Source: Capnocytophaga felis (GTDB lineage: Bacteria > Bacteroidota > Bacteroidia > Flavobacteriales > Flavobacteriaceae). From it: a DNA stretch of 64,000 bases. Shown here one piece after another: positions 48,388 through 57,765 of this stretch. The translations under genes were made by a program, and so were the position numbers. The notes under the pieces were generated by a model, which saw nothing but the letters and a program-made list of their open reading frames with translations, was not told where the DNA came from and did not search any database. How positions within the stretch are numbered: the stretch's first letter is position 1; the number at the start of each line of letters is the position of its first letter. Where the stretch lies: positions 186,001-250,000 of the forward strand of contig NZ_BLBC01000014.1 of the NCBI RefSeq assembly GCF_009684755.1, written 5' to 3'.

Positions 48388-49662
48388 ATGACTAAATACT
48401 CAACCGCAGAAGAAGCTCTGAAAGTAGTAAAGAGCAATGATTTTATATACATACAAGGAGGTGCAGCAGTTCCAACACACTTGGTAGATGCTTTAGTGGC
48501 ACGTGCCTCTGAATTGAGGAATGTAACCATCGGACATATTCACGTTGAAGGAGATGCTCCGTACGCTGACCTGAAATACAAAGATAGTTTTTTCGTAAAT
48601 TCTTTCTTTCTATCAAAAAATGTCCGACACGTAATTGCAGCAGGAAATGGGACGTATACACCTGTTTTTTTGAGCGATGTACCTTTATTATTTGACAGAA
48701 AACATATATCTGTTGATGTGGTTCTGATTCAAGTTTCGCCTCCTGATAAAAATGGATATTGTTCGATGGGTGTGTCTGTAGAGGCTTGTAAATCAGCTAT
48801 CAGAAATGCAAAATATGTTATAGCACAGGTTAATAAGTACACGCCTCGTATTTTCGGAGACGGAATGCTCCACATAAGCGAAATTGATTATCTGGTTGAA
48901 TATGACAGACCTTTATTTTCTGTAAATGCTATCACGACGAACGAAACAGAAAATCAAATAGGGCGGCACATCGCAGGGTTAATCGAAGACGGAAGCACAA
49001 TACAATTAGGAATTGGAAGTATTCCCGATGCAACTCTCTCGCAAATGACTCATTTGAAAAATTTAGGTGTTCATACAGAATTACTTACTGATGGAGTTTT
49101 AAATTTAATTAAAAAAGGCATCGTAAACGGTTCTCAAAAAAACATAGATAAAGGAAAAATAGTTGCCTCTTTTATGATGGGTTCGCAAGAATTTTATGAT
49201 TTTGTTGATGATAATCCGTTTGTAGAACTCCGAGAATGTTCCTATACGAATGAAGTATCAGTAATACGGCAAAATCCAAAAATGATTTCCATCAATTCAG
49301 CCATTGAAGTTGATTTAACGGGACAAGTTTGTGCGGACTCCATTGGAACTCAAATGTATTCTGGAACCGGTGGTCAAGTTGATTTTGTAAGAGGAGCTTC
49401 GCTAAGTGAAGGCGGAAAATCTATTATCGCTCTTCCTTCCGTAACCAAAAGAGGTGAAAGCAGAATAGTTCCTTTCTTAAAAAAAGGAGGAGGAGTTGTT
49501 ACAACGCGTTCGCACGTCCAATATGTAGTTACGGAATATGGTGTAAGTCAATTACATAGCAAAAACATTCATCAACGAATTAAATCAATGATTGATATTG
49601 CCCACCCTGACCACAGAGAAAGTTTAGAAAGACAATATTTTGAAGAATTTTGTAAGAAATAG
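48388..49662 (+). CDS. Acetyl-CoA hydrolase/transferase family protein
   Basis: 424 residues from ATG 48388. Belongs to the family of 4-hydroxybutyrate/acetate CoA-transferases: IQGGAAVPTHLVDALVARA, VSPPDKNGYCSMGVSVEACK, GIGSIPDATLSQM, GGQVDFVRGA and VVTEYGVSQLHSKN are seen. It would move CoA between short acids, for example acetate and butyrate or succinate. Exact acids unknown. Confidence 0.88.
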   Translation: MTKYSTAEEALKVVKSNDFIYIQGGAAVPTHLVDALVARASELRNVTIGHIHVEGDAPYADLKYKDSFFVNSFFLSKNVRHVIAAGNGTYTPVFLSDVPLLFDRKHISVDVVLIQVSPPDKNGYCSMGVSVEACKSAIRNAKYVIAQVNKYTPRIFGDGMLHISEIDYLVEYDRPLFSVNAITTNETENQIGRHIAGLIEDGSTIQLGIGSIPDATLSQMTHLKNLGVHTELLTDGVLNLIKKGIVNGSQKNIDKGKIVASFMMGSQEFYDFVDDNPFVELRECSYTNEVSVIRQNPKMISINSAIEVDLTGQVCADSIGTQMYSGTGGQVDFVRGASLSEGGKSIIALPSVTKRGESRIVPFLKKGGGVVTTRSHVQYVVTEYGVSQLHSKNIHQRIKSMIDIAHPDHRESLERQYFEEFCKK

Positions 49663-49701
49663 ATTTTATTTTTCTATTTTTGTACAAAAATTAAACTAAA
49701 A

Positions 49702-49833
49702 ATGACAACACAAGAAATTATTGCATATGTTTTAGTTTTGATTGCTGTTTTTTTTCTCGTAAAGAAATTTTTTTTAACAAATAAAAAGAAAAAATCTTGC
49801 GGAAAGGACGACGATCAGTGTAAATGTGGATAA
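49702..49833 (+). CDS. FeoB-associated Cys-rich membrane protein
   Basis: 43 residues: N-terminal membrane helix (IIAYVLVLIAVFFLVKKFF), a lysine run, and a short Cys-rich tail (SCGKDDDQCKCG). This matches the small Bacteroidetes family named FeoB-associated Cys-rich membrane protein, thought to help ferrous iron uptake. No feoB is within this window's neighbourhood, so it is an orphan copy. Followed at once by a terminator. Confidence 0.8.
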   Translation: MTTQEIIAYVLVLIAVFFLVKKFFLTNKKKKSCGKDDDQCKCG

Positions 49834-49839
49834 AAATAA

Positions 49840-49871
49840 AAAGAGTATTGTTATGCAATACTCTTTTTGTT
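49840..49871. terminator. Terminator after the Cys-rich protein gene
   Basis: AAAGAGTATTG TTATG CAATACTCTTT, T tract on both sides, between convergent genes. Confidence 0.85.
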
Positions 49872-49916
49872 TTATTAATCTGACAAATCTTCATCAGATA
49901 AAATTTTGTAACAGAA

Positions 49917-51980
49917 TTACTTGACTACAGCTCCATTTGTAATATTTTCATTATCAGGATTCAAGAAAACAAGTTTTCCTGCTGAATTTTCTGTCATCAA
50001 AATCATTCCGTGGCTTTCAACACCTCTCAATTTTCGCGGAGCAAGATTTGCCAAAACAGTAACTTGCTTTCCTACAATATCTTGCGGATTAAAACTTTCT
50101 GCAATTCCTGAAACTATGGTTCGCACATCAATTCCTGTATCTACTTTCAAAACAAGCAATTTATCCGCTTTTGGCATTTTTTCAGCTTCCAGAATTGTCC
50201 CAATACGAATATCCATTTTCATAAAATCATCATATGAAATCAACTCTTTTTGAGGTTCTACTGACATTTTTTCTTCTTTTTTGTTTTCAATTTTAGTATT
50301 TTCCAATCGTTTGAGCTGTTTTTCAATAGCTTCATCTTCTATTTTTTGAAAAAGAAGCTCTGATTTTCCAATAATATGACCACTTGAAAGAATTTTATCG
50401 CATTTTTCTATATCATTCCACTGTATTTTCACTTTTAAATCATCAAATTGAAGCATTTTCTTTAATTTTTCAGAAGTAAAAGGTAACAAAGGTTCACTAA
50501 GTATGGCTAACGCTCCGGCAATTTGCAAAGCTACATACATTTGTGTTTTTACGCGTTCAGGATTTTCTTTAATGAGCTTCCAAGGCTCTTCATCAGCTAA
50601 ATATTTATTCCCAAGACGAGCCAAATTCATTAATTCCTGTGAAGCTTCACGGAATCGGTAACGCTCTATTGAATTGGAAATCAATTCAGGAAAAGCTTTC
50701 ATTAAAGCCAATGTTTGCAAATCTGTTTCAGTAAACTCGTTAGGTTCCGGAACAATTCCATTGTAATATTTATGAGTCAAAACCGTAACCCGATTGATAA
50801 AATTCCCAAAAATCGCTACTAATTCATTATTATTCCGAGCTTGAAAATCTTTCCACGTAAAGTCATTATCCTTGGTTTCAGGGGCATTAGCTGTCAAAAC
50901 ATATCGCAACACATCTTGCTGATTCGGAAAGTCTTGCAAATATTCGTGTAACCAAACCGCCCAATTTTTAGATGTTGATAATTTATCTCCTTCCAAGTTC
51001 AAAAATTCATTGGCAGGAACGTTATCAGGCAAAATGTAACTTCCTTCGGCTTTAAGCATCGACGGAAATATAATACAGTGAAACACAATATTGTCCTTAC
51101 CAATAAAGTGAACCAATTTTGTATTTTTGTCTTTCCAATAAGGCTGCCAATCTTTGCCCTCACGCTCAGCCCATTCAATTGTTGATGAAATATATCCGAT
51201 GGGAGCATCGAACCAAACGTAAAGCACCTTTCCGTCAGCCCCTTCAACCGGAACAGGAATTCCCCAATCCAAATCACGCGTAACGGCACGAGGCTTAAGT
51301 TCATCATCAAGCCACGATTTTACTTGACCATAAACATTTGGTTTCCAATCTTTTTTATGTCCTTCTAAAATCCATTCTTCAATAAATTTTTGATAACGGT
51401 TCAAAGGTAAAAACCAATGTTTGGTTTCTTTAAGTGTAGGTTTGGTTCCTGTGATGGTCGATTTCGGGTTTATTAAGTCGGTGGCATTCAATGATGTTCC
51501 ACATTTTTCGCATTGATCTCCGTAAGCCTCTGTATTTGAACACTTAGGACAAGTTCCAGTAACGAAACGGTCTGCCAAAAATTGCTGAGCTTGTTCGTCA
51601 TACAATTGCTCAGAAACTTCTTCAATAAAATCACCTTGTTCGTACAATTTTCTGAAAAAATCGGAAGCCGTTTTATGATGAACGGGAAGCGAAGTTCGTG
51701 AATAATTATCAAACGAAATTCCAAAATCTTCGAACGATTTTTTGATAATGTTGTGATATTTATCAATAATTTCCTGTGGCGTAACTCCCTCTTTTTTAGC
51801 TTTAATAGAAATAGCTACACCGTGCTCATCACTTCCGCAAATAAAAGCTACATCGTTGTTTTTCAACCGCTGATAACGAGCATAAATATCCGAAGGCACA
51901 TAAACTCCCGCTAAATGACCGATGTGTATAGGTCCGTTGGTATAAGGCAAAGCTGCCGTAATGGTATATCTTTTTGACAT
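49917..51980 (-). CDS. metG: Methionyl-tRNA synthetase
   Basis: 687-residue class I enzyme that charges tRNA-Met. Seen: [20 protein letters not shown] with HIGH, zinc knuckle [18 protein letters not shown], the KMSKS variant [12 protein letters not shown], and an N-terminal to C-terminal order ending in a Trbp111/EMAP-type tRNA-binding domain (about 570-687, [20 protein letters not shown]). Full length. A -7 TATCTTTG is at 52011-52004 on the minus strand. Confidence 0.96.
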   Translation of the reverse strand: MSKRYTITAALPYTNGPIHIGHLAGVYVPSDIYARYQRLKNNDVAFICGSDEHGVAISIKAKKEGVTPQEIIDKYHNIIKKSFEDFGISFDNYSRTSLPVHHKTASDFFRKLYEQGDFIEEVSEQLYDEQAQQFLADRFVTGTCPKCSNTEAYGDQCEKCGTSLNATDLINPKSTITGTKPTLKETKHWFLPLNRYQKFIEEWILEGHKKDWKPNVYGQVKSWLDDELKPRAVTRDLDWGIPVPVEGADGKVLYVWFDAPIGYISSTIEWAEREGKDWQPYWKDKNTKLVHFIGKDNIVFHCIIFPSMLKAEGSYILPDNVPANEFLNLEGDKLSTSKNWAVWLHEYLQDFPNQQDVLRYVLTANAPETKDNDFTWKDFQARNNNELVAIFGNFINRVTVLTHKYYNGIVPEPNEFTETDLQTLALMKAFPELISNSIERYRFREASQELMNLARLGNKYLADEEPWKLIKENPERVKTQMYVALQIAGALAILSEPLLPFTSEKLKKMLQFDDLKVKIQWNDIEKCDKILSSGHIIGKSELLFQKIEDEAIEKQLKRLENTKIENKKEEKMSVEPQKELISYDDFMKMDIRIGTILEAEKMPKADKLLVLKVDTGIDVRTIVSGIAESFNPQDIVGKQVTVLANLAPRKLRGVESHGMILMTENSAGKLVFLNPDNENITNGAVVK

Positions 51981-52417
51981 TTTTTAGAAAAATAAATAGG
52001 TTGCAAAGATAAGGTCTTCTTCGGAAATTTGAAAGTTATAAAAGTCGTTTTCCTTTTCAAAAATGAATAATTCCAAACTCAGTAAACTATTTTATCAAAC
52101 AAACATTTTGAAAAAACAAATTAACACACTAATAATCAAAAACATAACAACAATAAAAGGCTTTGTTTTTCTGTTTTATTTGGTTTGTGTAATGAGATAG
52201 ACTTCAACAAATTTTCGCTCATAAAAAATTATTATCTAAAAAAAATGAATTTTTAATTTGAAATATAAGCTGATAAACATTGTTTGGCACAAATATTGTG
52301 CTTTAAAATATGAAGATTCACAATAAAAAAAAATCTTCCTAACATTACATCATTCCGAAATATTGAGAAGATGTTTGAAGAATTAATTAAATTTTTAGAA
52401 TTAAAAATTATTTAGCT
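51981..52417. other. Gene-free 437-nt region between metG and the Tyr-rich lipoprotein
   Basis: AT-rich, no convincing coding frame. It contains the metG -7 element and the perfect small palindrome GCACAA ATA TTGTGC (about 52287-52301), which could be a regulator site for the lipoprotein gene. No clear promoter for that gene was found by eye. Confidence 0.45.
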
Positions 52418-53413
52418 ATGAAAACGAATAACAAACTCAAAAGAAATGTGGCGAAATTTTTAGGTATATTCGCCTTACCTGCTTTGCTTGCCTCTTGTGG
52501 GTCGTACTATGTTTATTACAGCGACGGAATTTACGGTGAAGTTCCTCCCGAGCGAGTAACTGTAGTTGAACATTACAACAATTACCCTTCAAGGAATATT
52601 CACACTCCTCGAAGTAAATACAGAGATTATTTCAGAGAAAAAGCAGAACAATACAGTAACACTGAAGAAAGTTTCACACACTTTACTGATGTAGATGCCT
52701 ATACTTCTGATTTTTACACTAATCCAGAAAGAAAGGCTTACGCCGGATGGGGAAGCAACCCTAGCCAAGTAACTGTAAATATATATGATAATAATTGGAA
52801 TTATCCATATTATGGATACAATTCGTACTGGGGTTATGGAGCTTGGTATCCTTATGAGAGCTATTACGGATATGGTTATTATCCTCATTACAGAAATAGG
52901 CTAAACTGGGGATTCTCAATAGGTTGGGGAAACTACTACAATCCTTATTGGAATTGGTATGACCGTTACGGATATGGATATTACGACAGAGGTTATTACC
53001 CTCATTATGGATATGGCTATTATCCTTACTATTATGGTGGAAGATATTATCCAAGATATTATAATGATGGAAGATATTATGACAGAGGTTACTACTATCG
53101 AAATGATAGCCGAAGATATTCACCTACGGTAGGACGTAGAGGTGATGATAATCGTTATAATAATAACAGACAAGGAAATTATTCGAGAACCTATTCTCCT
53201 AATCAACACAGAAACAATTCTGATTCAAGACCTTACAACAGAAGAAATGATAATGATTATAATTACTATAATCGTAATAATGATAACTCTTCCAGAAATT
53301 ATAATTCAAATAGAGACTATAATAACAATTCTTCTCGTTCGTACAGTCCAAGCAGTAATAGCAATAGTGGCAACCGAAGTAACGGAAGTGGAACTACACG
53401 AAGAAGCTATTAA
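52418..53413 (+). CDS. Tyr/Gly/Asn/Arg-rich low-complexity lipoprotein
   Basis: 331 residues. Lipoprotein signal (LGIFALPALLASC, Cys about 27). After a short ordered part (about 30-120), the middle is a run of Tyr/Gly/Trp repeats (YGYGYYPHYRNRLNWGF; YGYGYYDRGYYPHYGYGYYP) and the end is a polar Asn/Ser/Arg/Tyr tract. Such sequence is expected to be disordered or adhesive and to sit on the envelope. The family is common in Flavobacteria as a hypothetical protein; function unknown. Confidence 0.8.
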   Translation: MKTNNKLKRNVAKFLGIFALPALLASCGSYYVYYSDGIYGEVPPERVTVVEHYNNYPSRNIHTPRSKYRDYFREKAEQYSNTEESFTHFTDVDAYTSDFYTNPERKAYAGWGSNPSQVTVNIYDNNWNYPYYGYNSYWGYGAWYPYESYYGYGYYPHYRNRLNWGFSIGWGNYYNPYWNWYDRYGYGYYDRGYYPHYGYGYYPYYYGGRYYPRYYNDGRYYDRGYYYRNDSRRYSPTVGRRGDDNRYNNNRQGNYSRTYSPNQHRNNSDSRPYNRRNDNDYNYYNRNNDNSSRNYNSNRDYNNNSSRSYSPSSNSNSGNRSNGSGTTRRSY

Positions 53414-53448
53414 AATCATTAGTCTAAAAGATATAATATATTTGTAAT

Positions 53449-55017
53449 ATGAAAAATACTTTTTTAACAGCATTATTTTTGACTGGAATGGCGGTTTCTG
53501 CCCAAAATATTACCGATGCTTTGCGTTACTCAACCGAAGATTTAAACGGAACAGCTCGTTTTAAGTCAATGAGTGGGGCTTTTGGGGCGTTAGGAGGAGA
53601 CTTTTCTGCCATAGGAATAAACCCTGCGGGAAGTGCCATTTTTTCAGGAAGTGAAATCGGATTTACCATTGGAAACGAAACTTTTAAAGATAAAAACACA
53701 TATCTTTCAACAAAAAGTGAAAGTAAGTCATCTGACTTTTCCTTCAGTCAATTTGGGGCTGCTTTTTCAATTCCGAATTATAGCAAAGATGCTAAATGGA
53801 AAAAGTTTTCTTTAACTTTCAACTATCAAACAGCTAAAAACTTTGATGAGAGAGATTTGTATTTCGGCGAAACTACCACAAATAATAATTTAAGTGATTA
53901 TTTCTTATATTATGCAAGCGGAGTTCAACAACAGGACTTGATGCTTGATGAGTACAAAAATAAAGTCAAAGTGGGTGAAGCTTCTCTTTCGGAACTTTAT
54001 GATAGAATGGGAAGTTCAAATAGAGCTTTCAAGTTACGCAATGCCATTTTAGGATATACAGTAGGCTTAGTTGATCCTAAAATTGGAAGACGTGAAATAT
54101 CTACTTCAGATTCAGATCAATTAGCAGATGATATTTTACAAGAAACTGAATATGTTAAAAACGTATCAGAAGGAACGACTACAAAACAATTTTTCAGTGT
54201 ATTCACAAGGGGTGAGATTGCAAAATACAATTTTAATTTTGCCACCCAGTACGGAGATGACATTTATTTAGGAATTAACTTAAATTCACATCAAGTTGAT
54301 TACCATAGCGTTACATCACACAGTGAATCTTATGAAACAAATTCAAATATTAAGAGTGCTTTTTTCAAAAATGAATTAAAAACCACAGGTAGCGGATTTT
54401 CTTTTCAATTGGGGGCAATTGCAAAAATTACTAAGGAATTGCGTATGGGATTAACTTACTCTTCTCCAACTTGGTATCGTTTACAAGATGAAACTACTCA
54501 ATATCTCGAAACAAACAAAGGAGAATTTTTTGCAAATCCAAATATAATTGCTGTTTATGACGAATATAAACTCAGAACTCCGGGTTCGTGGACAGGAAGT
54601 ATTGCTTACATATTTGGGAAAAAAGGTTTAATTAGCTTAGATTACGTGTACAAAGATTATGGTAATATCCATTTTGGTAGCGGAATAAACAACGAAAATA
54701 CTATTATTCAGCGTGAATTAGGAAGTTCCTCATCAATTCGTTTTGGTGGAGAGTACCGCATAAAGTCGCTCAACCTACGAGCCGGATGGCGTTACGAAAA
54801 AAGTCCTTATAAAGGAAATTCCAAATATGTGGGGGACCTTAACGGATATTCTTTCGGGGCGGGTTATTCTTTTGGTGGCATTCGTCTGGACGTTTCATAC
54901 GATATTGCAAAACAAGATAATATGTTCCAAATGTATGAAGCCGTTTTGACCACTCCGGCAAAAATTTCATCCACAAGAAGTAATTTATTATTTACTTTAT
55001 CAGCAAAATTATTCTGA
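53449..55017 (+). CDS. OmpP1/FadL-family outer membrane protein
   Basis: 522 residues with signal peptide (FLTALFLTGMAVSAQ). The N-terminal plug-type stretch NITDALRYSTEDLNGTARFK then SMSGAFGALGGDFSAIGINP is the hallmark of the flavobacterial OmpP1/FadL/TodX transporters for hydrophobic compounds. The remaining sequence has alternating strand pattern and ends in FTLSAKLF, with a terminal Phe as is typical for barrels. Starts 35 nt after the lipoprotein gene and may share its transcript. Confidence 0.85.
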   Translation: MKNTFLTALFLTGMAVSAQNITDALRYSTEDLNGTARFKSMSGAFGALGGDFSAIGINPAGSAIFSGSEIGFTIGNETFKDKNTYLSTKSESKSSDFSFSQFGAAFSIPNYSKDAKWKKFSLTFNYQTAKNFDERDLYFGETTTNNNLSDYFLYYASGVQQQDLMLDEYKNKVKVGEASLSELYDRMGSSNRAFKLRNAILGYTVGLVDPKIGRREISTSDSDQLADDILQETEYVKNVSEGTTTKQFFSVFTRGEIAKYNFNFATQYGDDIYLGINLNSHQVDYHSVTSHSESYETNSNIKSAFFKNELKTTGSGFSFQLGAIAKITKELRMGLTYSSPTWYRLQDETTQYLETNKGEFFANPNIIAVYDEYKLRTPGSWTGSIAYIFGKKGLISLDYVYKDYGNIHFGSGINNENTIIQRELGSSSSIRFGGEYRIKSLNLRAGWRYEKSPYKGNSKYVGDLNGYSFGAGYSFGGIRLDVSYDIAKQDNMFQMYEAVLTTPAKISSTRSNLLFTLSAKLF

Positions 55018-55041
55018 CAAATTCTATCTACTAACCTATAA

Positions 55042-55078
55042 ATTTAGGCTATCCGCTTTCTGGGTAGCCTATTTTTTT
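55042..55078 (+). terminator. Terminator after the porin gene
   Basis: AGGCTATCC GCTTTCT GGGTAGCCT, one T-G pair, followed by T7. Confidence 0.85.
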
Positions 55079-55141
55079 AGTTTTTTCAGAAATAATATCC
55101 TACCTTTGTAGCAATTCTTTTTAACCAAAATTTTATTTCCG

Positions 55142-55906
55142 ATGGAGTACAATTCTTTTTACAAAAAGGCAGGAAAAGGAAAAACGGTAATTCTACTACA
55201 CGGATTTTTAGAGAGTTGCAAAGTATGGAACGAACTAATCGAAGTACTTGAGAAGGATTTTCATCTTATCGTTCCTGACCTTCTCGGACACGGAAAAACG
55301 CCCGCAATTTCCAAAATCCATACGATGGAAATGATGGCTCAACAAGTCCTTTCTATTCTGGAAAATGAAAACATAGAAGAATGCATCTTGGTCGGGCATT
55401 CGATGGGAGGCTACGTAAGTTTGGCTTTTGCAGAAAAGTATCCGCAGAAAGTAAAGGGAGTCATACTTATGAATTCCACTCCCCTGCCCGATTCTGACGA
55501 GAAAAAAGCAAATCGGGAACGGGTTGTAAATTTGGTTGATAACGACAAAACTTTTTTTATTCGCAATTCCGTAACTAATTTATTTAGTGAAGAAAACAAA
55601 CTATTGATGAAAGAGAAAATAGAAAAAATCATCAATATCGCTTTGCAAACTCCCGCCGAAGGCATCAAAGCGGCTTCCTTAGGAATGAAAGACAGACCTG
55701 ACAGAACCCTCATTCTAAAAGCATTACACACTCCAAAACACTTCATCATTGGGAAAAAAGATGCGTTAATTCCTCACGAAGAATTGGCTGCTTTGGCAAA
55801 CGAAATCGGGGCGACTTACTCTCTGCTTGACGGAGGACATATGTCGTTTATCGAAGATAAATTGCAAACCATCAGTATTTTAAAGAATTTTTTCAATGAA
55901 GTTTAA
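55142..55906 (+). CDS. Alpha/beta hydrolase
   Basis: 254 residues. Oxyanion region VILLHGFLES, nucleophile elbow ILVGHSMGGYVSLAFAEKYP (Ser about 86), acid region FIIGKKDALIP and catalytic His in LDGGHMSFIED. Of the type found in esterases and MenH-like enzymes; the substrate is unknown. A -7 TACCTTTG is at 55101-55108. It overlaps the next gene by 11 nt. Confidence 0.87.
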   Translation: MEYNSFYKKAGKGKTVILLHGFLESCKVWNELIEVLEKDFHLIVPDLLGHGKTPAISKIHTMEMMAQQVLSILENENIEECILVGHSMGGYVSLAFAEKYPQKVKGVILMNSTPLPDSDEKKANRERVVNLVDNDKTFFIRNSVTNLFSEENKLLMKEKIEKIINIALQTPAEGIKAASLGMKDRPDRTLILKALHTPKHFIIGKKDALIPHEELAALANEIGATYSLLDGGHMSFIEDKLQTISILKNFFNEV

Positions 55907-56606
55907 ATATTTTCTCCCGTTATTTCTCACTTTTCTTGCCGTGAGTTGTGGCGAAAACTCTGCAAAATCCGAGAAAAAGAAAAGCGTCGCTCAATCTGCT
56001 AAAAGCCAAGAAAAAACATCTGAAAAAAAAGAAAAAAAGGAAAAACCCCTCGAAACACTGAATACACAAAGCGTTATCCCCTTTTTGTTTAACTATGAGA
56101 AGGAAAATAAAGAGCGGTACGTTCGTATCATTACCGACTATGGAAATATTGATATTGAACTATTTAACGAAACTCCGTATCATCGGGCGAATTTCATTTT
56201 TCTGACCAAACAACAATATTTTGACGGGTCGGTTTTTCATCGGGTTGTAAAAGATTTTGTAATTCAAGGCGGAAATTCCGATGGCTGGGACATTCGTAAA
56301 AAACGCCAAAAGATAGGCTATTATTTACTTCCTCCCGACACCAAAAAAGGATTCAAGCATCATCGCGGAATTGTTTCGATGCCAAGCAGTGATATTGATA
56401 ACCCGCATCAATTTGCTTCTCCTTATGAGTTTTTTATCGTGGTGCAAAGCCCCGGTGCGTATCACTTGGACGGAAATTACACTGCCTTCGGTAGGGTTAT
56501 TGACGGAATGGACGTCGTTGATAAAATCAATCAGGTGGAAACCAACGAAAAGAGCGAATGGCCTAAACGTGATGTGAAGATGAAAGTTGTTCTTCTCGAT
56601 AGATAA
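55896..56606 (+). CDS. Cyclophilin-type peptidyl-prolyl isomerase lipoprotein
   Basis: 236 residues. Lipobox LAVSC near residue 18, then a Lys/Ser/Glu-rich linker (about 20-60), then the cyclophilin domain (about 70-235) with DGSVFHRVVKDFVIQGGNSD and an active-site region HHRGIVSMPSSDIDNPHQFA ... EFFIVVQ. It would help folding of exported proteins. Overlap with the hydrolase gene indicates one operon. Confidence 0.9.
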   Translation: MKFKYFLPLFLTFLAVSCGENSAKSEKKKSVAQSAKSQEKTSEKKEKKEKPLETLNTQSVIPFLFNYEKENKERYVRIITDYGNIDIELFNETPYHRANFIFLTKQQYFDGSVFHRVVKDFVIQGGNSDGWDIRKKRQKIGYYLLPPDTKKGFKHHRGIVSMPSSDIDNPHQFASPYEFFIVVQSPGAYHLDGNYTAFGRVIDGMDVVDKINQVETNEKSEWPKRDVKMKVVLLDR

Positions 56607-56682
56607 TCTTCAAGGCAAAAACCGACTTTCAACAGAAGTTTCATAACGAAAAAATCTTTCCTTCAAACACATTATAAAAAAA

Positions 56683-56767
56683 CTGACGTCAAGCTAAAAA
56701 TTTCTTGACGTCAGGAAATTTATTTTCTCACGGGAAGAAATTATTTTTCTCCCGTCAAGAAATTTTT
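56683..56767. repeat. Nested, mutually exclusive inverted repeats
   Basis: CTGACGTCAAG (56683-56693) pairs with CTTGACGTCAG (56704-56714). AAAAATTTCTTGACG (56696-56710) pairs with CGTCAAGAAATTTTT (56753-56767). A third, ACGGGA ... TCCCGT, lies inside the second. The first two cannot form together. The place, between convergent genes, suggests a compound terminator. Confidence 0.6.
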
Positions 56768-56831
56768 ATGATTCCGTATAAATTTATTTGAGAATTATTC
56801 CCGCTTCTATGAGGATTCGTTACAGCAATTC

Positions 56832-57737
56832 TTACCACTTGAATTGAACCAAAAATTCGTGCGAGTTGCGTGCGTACAAATTTAACTGCGAACGCGTAAC
56901 ACTCTCATATCCGTATCCCACTCCCAGAAAGTATTTCGGAATAAAAAACAGAACGTATCCGCCCAAAGCACTATCAGTGCGGTAAGTTACCCCTATTTCG
57001 CTGTTTTTAAGATACACGCCTGCTATAGTAAAATCAAACGACGGGCTGATATCTTTTGCAAAACGAGCCTGAAGCATCGGTTTTAAGGAAAATTCGTTGG
57101 AAAGACTCCAATGATATCCGCCCAAAGCGTAAAAATGAAGCCTTTCTGCCACCGAAGTCATCACGTCGTCCTTCAGTTTAACTTCTTTGGAAGCCAACAA
57201 ATTAGGTATGGATACTCCAAAATAGAACTTAGGATGCTCATAAAAAATTCCCGTTCCTATATTTACTTGGAATTTTCCTGAAATGGTTTGCAAATACGGG
57301 TCATAGTGCGTGTTGTGCGGAGTGGTGTAAGTGTGAATGCGGCTTCCGTCGATATTAAAAAAATCACCCCCGAATTTCAATCCCGTGTAGATTTTGGTGC
57401 TGTCGCTTATCTGTAACGAATATGAAAAATCGGCATAAATACCCGCTTGTTTTTGTATAAAAACTTTGTTGTTTGCTATGGAAAATCCTAAACCTATGCG
57501 GTCATTAATTTTATGCGTGGTAAAGAAGGTTTGGGTTTGGGGAGCATCAACCACTCCTTGCCATTGGTTACGAATATCTATGGAAATCGTATGTCCTTTT
57601 TCCGTTCCCACCGCAGCCGGATTGACCAGATTTTTATGCTGATTGTAAAATATATAGCTCGGTTCTTGTGCTTTCAGCCTATTTATTGCCAGAATACTCA
57701 ATCCTATAAATATGATGTTTTGAATGCGTTTTTTCAT
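56832..57737 (-). CDS. PorP/SprF family type IX secretion membrane protein
   Basis: 301 residues with signal peptide (IIFIGLSILAINRLKAQ). Family signature near the N terminus: PSYIFYNQHKNLVNPAAVGT, then strand-rich outer-membrane sequence (GLGFSIANNKVFIQKQAGIY), ending HEFLVQFKW. PorP/SprF proteins partner with cargo carrying type B C-terminal signals and hold them at the surface. It is 28 nt downstream of such a cargo gene, so the two work together. Confidence 0.92.
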   Translation of the reverse strand: MKKRIQNIIFIGLSILAINRLKAQEPSYIFYNQHKNLVNPAAVGTEKGHTISIDIRNQWQGVVDAPQTQTFFTTHKINDRIGLGFSIANNKVFIQKQAGIYADFSYSLQISDSTKIYTGLKFGGDFFNIDGSRIHTYTTPHNTHYDPYLQTISGKFQVNIGTGIFYEHPKFYFGVSIPNLLASKEVKLKDDVMTSVAERLHFYALGGYHWSLSNEFSLKPMLQARFAKDISPSFDFTIAGVYLKNSEIGVTYRTDSALGGYVLFFIPKYFLGVGYGYESVTRSQLNLYARNSHEFLVQFKW

Positions 57738-57765
57738 CTTCTAATAATTAATAAATATCCTACCT

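Noticed and set aside
53142-53447. Frame of 101 residues rich in Ile/Thr overlapping the Tyr-rich lipoprotein gene
   Set aside because: A shifted reading of the low-complexity Asn/Tyr repeats, with no separate start signal.
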